A stretch of 64,000 nucleotides of DNA. Source: Streptomyces griseomycini. GTDB taxonomy: Bacteria; Actinomycetota; Actinomycetes; Streptomycetales; Streptomycetaceae. The stretch lies in contig NZ_JACHJI010000006.1 of assembly GCF_014203535.1 (NCBI RefSeq), positions 124,001 to 188,000 on the forward strand. Reading direction: 5' to 3'. Shown here one piece after another: positions 59,288 through 64,000 of the stretch (position 1 is its first letter; the number at the start of each line of letters is the position of its first letter). A model generated the notes under the pieces. The model saw only the letters and a program-made list of their open reading frames with translations, was not told where the DNA came from and did no database searches. The position numbers and the translations under genes were made by a program.

Positions 59288-60621
59288 CGGGCCTCCTCCA
59301 CGAGCCGGACGGTCAGTGCGGCGGCCGGCGCGGTGATGCGCACCCGGTCGGCGCGGTGGTGCTCGACCTCCAGCACCTCCAGCCGCCAGCCGCCGAGGTC
59401 CACGACGTCGCCCTTGGCGGGGATGCGGGCCAGGCGGGTGGCGATCAGGCCGGCCACGGTCTCGTACGGGCCCTCCGGTGCGGTGAGTCCCATGTCCGTG
59501 AGCTGATCGGTGCGGACGCCGCCGTCCGCCTCCCACACCGCGCGGCCGTCGGCCGTCGGCGGGGCGGGCACCAGGTCGGGCACCTCCACGGGGTCGTGCT
59601 CGTCGCGGACCTCGCCGACGACCTCCTCGACGATGTCCTCCACGGTGGCCACGCCCGCCGTGCCGCCGTACTCGTCGATGACCACGGCCATGGTGCGGTG
59701 CGCGCGCATCCGCTCCAGCAGCCGGTCGGCGGTGAGGCTGTCGGGGACCAGCAGGGGCGGGGTGGTCAGGTCGGTGACCGGCGTACCGGCCCGTTCCTGC
59801 GGTTCCAGGGCGAGCACGTCGCGGATGTGGACGGTGCCGACCACCTCGTCCAGGGTGTCGCGGTAGACCGGGAAGCGGGACAGGCCGGTGGCGTGGCTGA
59901 GGTTGGCCGCGTCGGCGGCCGTCGCGTGCACCTCGAGCGCCTTGACGTCGACCCGCGGGGTCATGACGTTCTCGGCGGTGAGCTCGCCCAGGTGGAGGGT
60001 CCGCACGAACAGCTCGGCGGAGTCGGCCTCCAGGGCGCCCTCGGCGGCCGAGTGCCGGGCCAGCGCGCCCAGCTCCTCGGCGGTGCGCGCGGAGGCCAGC
60101 TCCTCGGCCGGCTCCAGGCCGAAGCGGCGCACGAAACGGTTCGCGGTGCCGTTCAGGTGCCCGATGAAGGGCCCGAAGGCGGCGGTGAACGCGCGCTGCG
60201 GCCCGGCGACCACCTTGGCGACCGCCAGGGGGCGGGAGATCGCCCAGTTCTTCGGCACCAGCTCGCCGACCACCATCAGCACGACGGTGGACACCAGCAC
60301 GCCCAGCACGGTCGCCACCGACGGGGCGGCGCCGCCCAGACCGATCGACCGCAGCGGTCCGCGCAGCAGTGCCGCCAGCGACGGCTCGGCGAGCATGCCG
60401 ATCACCAGGGAGGTGACGGTGATGCCCAGCTGGGCGCCGGAGAGCTGGAGGGTCAGGCGCCGTACGGCCTTCAGCGCGCCGTCAGCGCCGCGCTCACCGG
60501 CCTCGGCGGCGCGTTCCAGCTCACCGCGCTCGACGGTGGTCAGCGAGAACTCGGCCGCGACGAACACCGCGCAGGCCAGGGTCAGCAGGAGGGCGAGCAG
60601 GAGCAGCAGGACCTCGGTCAC
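59284..60621 (-). CDS. CNNM/CorC (HlyC) family membrane protein (first of pair)
   Basis: 445 residues: DUF21 membrane domain with the acidic proline helix GELVPKNWAISRP, two CBS domains (ENVMTPRVDVKAL, DRLLERMRAHRTMAVVIDEYGGTAGVATVEDIVEE) and the C-terminal CorC_HlyC transporter-associated domain (LTAPEGPYETVAGLIATRLARIPAKGDVVDLGG). Members handle Mg2+ export or sensing through nucleotide binding in CBS. GTG 60621; the first of a two-gene operon in which the second lacks the C-terminal domain. Confidence 0.9.
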   Translation of the reverse strand: MTEVLLLLLALLLTLACAVFVAAEFSLTTVERGELERAAEAGERGADGALKAVRRLTLQLSGAQLGITVTSLVIGMLAEPSLAALLRGPLRSIGLGGAAPSVATVLGVLVSTVVLMVVGELVPKNWAISRPLAVAKVVAGPQRAFTAAFGPFIGHLNGTANRFVRRFGLEPAEELASARTAEELGALARHSAAEGALEADSAELFVRTLHLGELTAENVMTPRVDVKALEVHATAADAANLSHATGLSRFPVYRDTLDEVVGTVHIRDVLALEPQERAGTPVTDLTTPPLLVPDSLTADRLLERMRAHRTMAVVIDEYGGTAGVATVEDIVEEVVGEVRDEHDPVEVPDLVPAPPTADGRAVWEADGGVRTDQLTDMGLTAPEGPYETVAGLIATRLARIPAKGDVVDLGGWRLEVLEVEHHRADRVRITAPAAALTVRLVEEAR

Positions 60622-61058
60622 CGCGCCACCCCCGCTCCCTCGGTGGCCGCACGGCGCGGACGGCGGGGAATGGCACGGCTGCTACTAGGAGGATCACCCA
60701 TCGGGAGACCGTCGCTCCTTTTCGAACATGTGGGAAGACACGGTGGGAAGCAGGATGTCCTGCCTCTACACCAACTGTAAAGGAGGCGCAAAGCCCGCCA
60801 CGGGCCCGGGGCCCCGCGACGCCGGCGGGGTGCGGGCCGGTTCCGGCGCCGGGCGGCACCGGAGTCCGTTTTCGGCCTTTCCCGACGCGTCCGCGCGGAC
60901 CGTGCCCCCTCCCCGTTCCGGCCGCCTTATGCTTCTACTCGCTTGTAGAACGATCATGCGAGTCGGGCCTCGCGCCTCCGGAGACGACACGCACGGCTCC
61001 GACCGGGGTCCCGGCCGCCCCCACGGAACACACGCACGTGTAAGGAGTGGACGCCACC
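60622..61058. other. 437-bp divergent region between CorC-like and Spo0M genes
   Basis: No gene. Two inverted repeats stand out: GCAGGATGTCCTGC (60750-60763) and TTCTAC-N6-GTAGAA (60933-60950). An isolated AAAGGAGG at 60779-60786 has no start codon at a usable distance. The repeats may be operators for the two divergent genes. Confidence 0.5.
60933..60950. promoter_or_regulatory. inverted repeat upstream of spo0M
   Basis: TTCTAC (60933-60938) and GTAGAA (60945-60950), 6-bp spacer, about 110 bp before the spo0M start; possible operator. Confidence 0.35.
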
Positions 61059-62015
61059 ATGGTGTTCAAACGACTGCTCGGCTCACTCGGCGTCGGCGGC
61101 CCGACCGTCGACACGGTGCTCGACCCGGGTCCGGCCCGGCCCGGCTCCACGCTCACCGGCCGGGTCCACCTCAAGGGCGGCAACGCCGACTTCGACATCG
61201 AGCACATCACGCTGGAGCTGGTGGCCCGGGTCGAGGCCGAGCACGACGGCGGGGAGGGCGAAGGGGTCGTCGCCTTCGACCGGTTCACCGTCGGCGGCGG
61301 CTTCCGGCTCGCCGCGGGCGAGGAACGCGGCGTGCCGTTCGACGTGACACTGCCGTGGGAGACCCCGATCACCGAGCTGCACGGACAGCCGCTGGGCATC
61401 GTGCTCGGCGTGCGCACCGAACTGTCGGTGGCCGGCGCGAGGGACAAGGGCGACCTCGACCCGCTGACCGTCGGCCCGCTGCCCGCCCAGGAGGCGATCC
61501 TCGAAGCCCTCGGCCGGCTCGGCTTCGGCTTCAGGTCCGCCGACCTGGAGCTGGGCCGCATCGGCGGCACCGGGCAGCGGCTGCCCTTCTACCAGGAGAT
61601 CGAGATCACCCCGTCACCGCGGTACGCCCATCAGGTGAACGAGATCGAGGTGACCTTCCTCGCCCACCCCGGCGGCATGGACGTCGTCCTGGAGGCGGAC
61701 AAGCGCGGCGGCCTCCTCTCCGGCGGCCACGACGCGCTCACCAAGTTCACCGTCGGCCACGACGACGCGCGCGACTGGAGCACCGACGTCGAGGGCTGGA
61801 TCCGGCAGTTGGTCGAGCACCGGGCCTCGTACGGCGTCCACGGCCACGGAGACCATCACCACGACGACCACCACCGTTCCGGTCCCGGCGTGGGCACCGC
61901 CGTCGCCGCGGGCGCCGCCGGCCTGGCGGTCGGCGTCGTCGGCGGCATGGTCGCGGCCGAAGTCGTCGACGAGGTCGGGGACTTCTTCGAGGGCGACGAG
62001 GGGGACGAGGGCTGA
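61059..62015 (+). CDS. spo0M: sporulation-control protein Spo0M (arrestin-like)
   Basis: 318 residues. Residues 1-245 form the Spo0M arrestin-like beta-sandwich: VFKRLLGSLGVGGPTVDTVLDPGPARPGSTLTGRVHLKGG, then LPFDVTLPWETPITELHGQPLGIVLGVRTELSVAGARDKGDLDPL and LPFYQEIEITPSPRYAHQVNEIEVTFLAHP. A His/Asp-rich stretch (HGHGDHHHDDHH, about 270-281) and a hydrophobic Gly/Ala helix near the C-terminus follow. In B. subtilis Spo0M controls early sporulation. AAGGAG lies 11 bases before ATG 61059. Confidence 0.9.
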   Translation: MVFKRLLGSLGVGGPTVDTVLDPGPARPGSTLTGRVHLKGGNADFDIEHITLELVARVEAEHDGGEGEGVVAFDRFTVGGGFRLAAGEERGVPFDVTLPWETPITELHGQPLGIVLGVRTELSVAGARDKGDLDPLTVGPLPAQEAILEALGRLGFGFRSADLELGRIGGTGQRLPFYQEIEITPSPRYAHQVNEIEVTFLAHPGGMDVVLEADKRGGLLSGGHDALTKFTVGHDDARDWSTDVEGWIRQLVEHRASYGVHGHGDHHHDDHHRSGPGVGTAVAAGAAGLAVGVVGGMVAAEVVDEVGDFFEGDEGDEG

Positions 62016-62019
62016 CGAC

Positions 62020-62054
62020 CGGCTGCCCGACCCCGCGGGCGGGTCGGGCAGCCG
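62020..62054. terminator. terminator after spo0M
   Basis: Perfect 14-bp stem CGGCTGCCCGACCC (62020-62033) with GGGTCGGGCAGCCG (62041-62054), 7-nt loop, 4 bp after the spo0M stop. Confidence 0.75.
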
Positions 62055-62294
62055 CCGTCCTCGCCGCTCGGGGTGCTCCCGGCGTCCGGGGGCCGACGGC
62101 CGGTGCGTGCCCGGCGGCACCCCACGGAGCCGGCACCCCTGATCGGCGGTCACCGCCGGTCAGGAGCCGGTCGCCGCCCCCGTCGGCCGTCCGGGCCGGA
62201 GAGGGCGCCGGGCGGACGCGGACGACAAGCCGGGGATATCGGGTCAGACTCTTACAAAGGCGTGTTCTCGCCCCGCACGTGTGAGGGGTCTTCC

Positions 62295-63344
62295 GTGCTC
62301 GATGTGCCGTTCTGGCTGTGGGCGGTGTTCGCCGTCACCGTCGTCGTGTCGCTGGCCGTCGACCTGCTGGCGCACCGGGAGGCGCACGTCATCGGCTTCA
62401 AGGAGGCCGCCGCGTGGAGCGGCGTGTGGATCGGTCTCGCCCTCGTCTTCGGCGCGGTCGTCTTCCTGGTTCTGGGCGTGACGCCGGGGGTGGAGTACAC
62501 GACCGCGTGGCTGCTGGAGAAGAGCCTGTCGGTCGACAACCTGTTCGTCTTCGCGCTGATCTTCGCCTACTTCAAGGTGCCGCGCGCCTACCAGCACCGC
62601 GTGCTGTTCTTCGGCGTCATGGGCGCGCTGGTGTTCCGGGGCCTCTTCCTGGCCGCCGGAGTGGCCGTGGTCAGCCGCTTCACCGCGGTGCTGTTCGCGT
62701 TCGCGGCCGTCCTCTTCTACAGCACCTACAAGATCCTGCGGGAGGAGGAGGAGAGCTTCGACCCGGGCAGGAGCATCGCCGTGCGGCTGCTGCGCAGGAT
62801 CGTGCCCGTTCGGGACGACTACGCCGGCATGAGGTTCTTCGTCAAGGAGGCCGGGAAACGGGTCGCCACCCCGCTGCTCGCGGTCGTCGCGGCGGTGGAG
62901 GCGGCCGATCTGGTCTTCGCCGTGGACAGCGTGCCGGCCGTGCTGGCGGTCAGTGACGACGCCTTCATCGTCTACACCAGCAACGCGTTCGCCATCCTCG
63001 GTCTGCGCGCCCTGTACTTCCTGCTCGCCGGGCTGCTGGACCGGTTCCACTACCTGAGCAAGGGCCTCGCGCTCATCCTGTCCTTCATCGGCGTGAAGCT
63101 GATCCTCCAGGCGTCCCACGAGCTGTTCAGCAGCAGCATCCCGGAGATCCCGTCCCCGGTCAGCCTGGCGGTCATCGTCGTGGTCCTGACCGCGTCCGTC
63201 GTCCTGAGCGTCCGGCGCCCTCCCGCCCACGGGGACACGGCCCCGGCCGCACAGGACCGGAACGGCGACGTCCGGGCCCCGGTCGGCGAGCGGCCCCCGG
63301 TGGAAGGGACGGGAGAGAGGGGCGACCCGCCGCAGGACGGTTGA
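62295..63344 (+). CDS. TerC family integral membrane protein (Alx type)
   Basis: 349 residues, about nine transmembrane helices. Signature EKSLSVDNLFVFALIF (helix with acidic residues for metal) and VVAAVEAADLVFAVDSVPAVLAVS with the Asp/Glu of the ion path are conserved; FKEAAAWSGVWIGLALVFG begins the domain. Relatives export manganese or work in tellurite resistance. The C-terminal about 45 residues are a disordered Pro/Arg/Asp-rich tail. GTG 62295 follows GAGGGG; I saw no recognizable manganese riboswitch upstream. Confidence 0.9.
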   Translation: MLDVPFWLWAVFAVTVVVSLAVDLLAHREAHVIGFKEAAAWSGVWIGLALVFGAVVFLVLGVTPGVEYTTAWLLEKSLSVDNLFVFALIFAYFKVPRAYQHRVLFFGVMGALVFRGLFLAAGVAVVSRFTAVLFAFAAVLFYSTYKILREEEESFDPGRSIAVRLLRRIVPVRDDYAGMRFFVKEAGKRVATPLLAVVAAVEAADLVFAVDSVPAVLAVSDDAFIVYTSNAFAILGLRALYFLLAGLLDRFHYLSKGLALILSFIGVKLILQASHELFSSSIPEIPSPVSLAVIVVVLTASVVLSVRRPPAHGDTAPAAQDRNGDVRAPVGERPPVEGTGERGDPPQDG

Positions 63345-63724
63345 GCCGCGCACCCCGCCCGGTGCGGTCTTCGCGCCTGCCGCACCCCGCGCCCTTCACC
63401 GCCGCCGGCCGGGCCGGACGGGACCGGCGGTCCACCGTCCCCGGCGGACCCTCCGGCCGGGAACGGCGAGGCCAGGGCGTCCGCTCCCCGTGGCGCCGGG
63501 CCGCTCCGCCGGGGACCCCACCGGATCGGTCTCCGCCCGCCGGCCCAGGACCGTCTCCCGGGCCGGCCGCGGGGCCGGCCGCAGGGCCGGCCGCGGGGTG
63601 CCGTCCGGGACCGCGAACGCCCCACGGCGTCACCGCGGAGCCGGACCCGCCGGTCCCCGGGGCACGAAGTGCGCGGCCGGCGACCGGCGGCTCTCGGCCG
63701 GCCGCCGATGCGGTCCGGGGCCGC
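63345..63724. other. gene-poor region after the TerC gene
   Basis: 380 bp without a supported gene. Contains three 12-bp tandem units of GGCCGGCCGC (at 63561, 63573 and 63585), which read GRP-like in shadow frames. Confidence 0.5.
63561..63596. repeat. short 12-bp GC repeat
   Basis: GGCCGGCCGC at 63561, 63573 and 63585 separated by two bases (GG, AG); could form alternative hairpins because each unit is self-complementary. Confidence 0.6.
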
Positions 63725-64000
63725 CTAGGCGACCAGGACGCCGTAGCGGTGGGCGTCCACGCTCGTCGTGGTCGGCGGCGGGAAGGCCGGCCGGCACGCG
63801 GTGGAGTCGTCCCGGGCGACGAGGGAGAGGTCGTCGGGCGCCCCGGGGCCCGGCTCCGGCCCGCCCGGGGCCGGGAGGCGAGCGGGGGTGTGCCGTGCCC
63901 GTCGGGCGGTGCCGGGCAGCCGGCCCTCGTGCGGGGCGTCCGTGCCGTGTCCGCTCCTTCCGGATCCGGGCGTGCGCGCCGGGGCGGGTCCGCGCCGGGC
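63725..64000 (-). CDS. possible 3' end of an unidentified minus-strand gene (cut by window edge)
   Basis: Open frame from the right edge to TAG at 63725-63727, 91 codons. The terminal residues read DDLSLVARDDSTACRPAF then PPPTTTSVDAHRYGVLVA; the earlier part is a Pro/Gly/Arg-rich segment. Codons end almost exclusively in G or C, which fits a real Streptomyces gene, but an unselected GC-rich frame could look the same. No family recognised; possibly a disordered linker plus C-terminal tail. Confidence 0.4.
   Translation of the reverse strand, partial: ARRGPAPARTPGSGRSGHGTDAPHEGRLPGTARRARHTPARLPAPGGPEPGPGAPDDLSLVARDDSTACRPAFPPPTTTSVDAHRYGVLVA

Noticed and set aside
60728..60850. Small peptide gene starting ATG 60728 near AAAGGAGG
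   Set aside because: The strong Shine-Dalgarno-like sequence lies downstream of this ATG, and the frame is Arg/Gly-rich without homology.
62016..62294. Manganese riboswitch before the TerC gene
   Set aside because: I could not find the conserved yybP-ykoY loops; only a terminator hairpin for spo0M is clear.
63561..63596. Transposon end or attachment site
   Set aside because: The 12-bp GC units are low-complexity; there is no transposase or integrase nearby.

Overview
The window is very GC-rich, uses G/C-ending codons almost exclusively, and carries a complete whiE-type spore-pigment polyketide cluster, a rifamycin-responsive element with helR, ABC sugar importers without their own ATPase, and a Spo0M homologue. 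Together these point to a Streptomyces chromosome, probably an arm or near-arm region given how many degradative and regulatory cassettes it holds. The whole window is gene-dense. I saw no rRNA, tRNA, insertion sequence, prophage or CRISPR array.

Layout. 1-1.7 kb: dhaK (cut by the left edge), dhaL and dhaM, a phosphotransferase-linked dihydroxyacetone kinase. 1.8-4.7 kb: secreted GH75 chitosanase, Fn3 lipoprotein and a cell-surface protein. 4.7-7.4 kb: a fadH-padR operon behind a palindromic operator. 7.5-11.1 kb: small unknown protein, PAS-PAS-GAF-PP2C phosphatase, PrmC-like methyltransferase. 11.3-14 kb: MarR regulator, molybdopterin oxidoreductase with partner flavin reductase, Rv1733c-type membrane protein. 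14.2-19.3 kb: two serine hydrolases, GntR/HutC regulator, PadR-methyltransferase pair divergent from an NTF2-like protein. 19.3-20.8 kb: a short, unusual paralogue of termination factor Rho behind a C-rich leader. 20.9-24 kb: D,D-carboxypeptidase, crcB-DUF190-crcB fluoride-export operon, small ArsR-like regulator.

24.1-32.2 kb is a galactan-use island: secreted GH53 galactanase and cytosolic GH42 beta-galactosidase on one strand, and a binding protein, two permeases and a LacI repressor on the other, with two matching LacI-type operators between them. The galactanase would cut arabinogalactan outside, the ABC system would import the oligosaccharides (ATPase presumably MsiK encoded elsewhere), and GH42 would finish hydrolysis. 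32.1-37.5 kb: methyltransferase/MerR pair, MarR, SseB-like protein, long-form GAPDH and a helical-repeat protein.

37.5-44.8 kb is the whiE-like cluster: hydroxylase (ORFVIII) divergent from ORFI, cupin, KS-alpha, KS-beta, ACP, aromatase/cyclase and a second cyclase, in the S. coelicolor order. The hydroxylase has an unusual collagen-like (Gly-Gly-Pro)8 insert made of eight identical 9-bp repeats. 44.9-50.9 kb: secreted beta-helix protein, GH35 beta-galactosidase, LacI regulator and a Tat-exported GH109-type protein. 51-54.4 kb: EF-hand protein, the 20-bp rifamycin-associated element, helR, and a PPOX-family protein. 54.5-58.1 kb: tetR-MFS efflux pair (TetR with an 18-bp in-frame minisatellite) and an SDR39U1 epimerase. 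58.3-63.3 kb: two CorC/HlyC-type CBS membrane proteins, Spo0M and a TerC-family membrane protein. The right edge holds the possible 3' end of an unidentified minus-strand gene.

The most noteworthy signals are the RAE-helR resistance locus with an extra related inverted repeat, the Rho paralogue with its rut-like leader and altered RNA-binding motif, the two in-frame tandem repeats in unrelated genes, and a shared CAACTARTTG palindrome in front of two different PadR-linked units.
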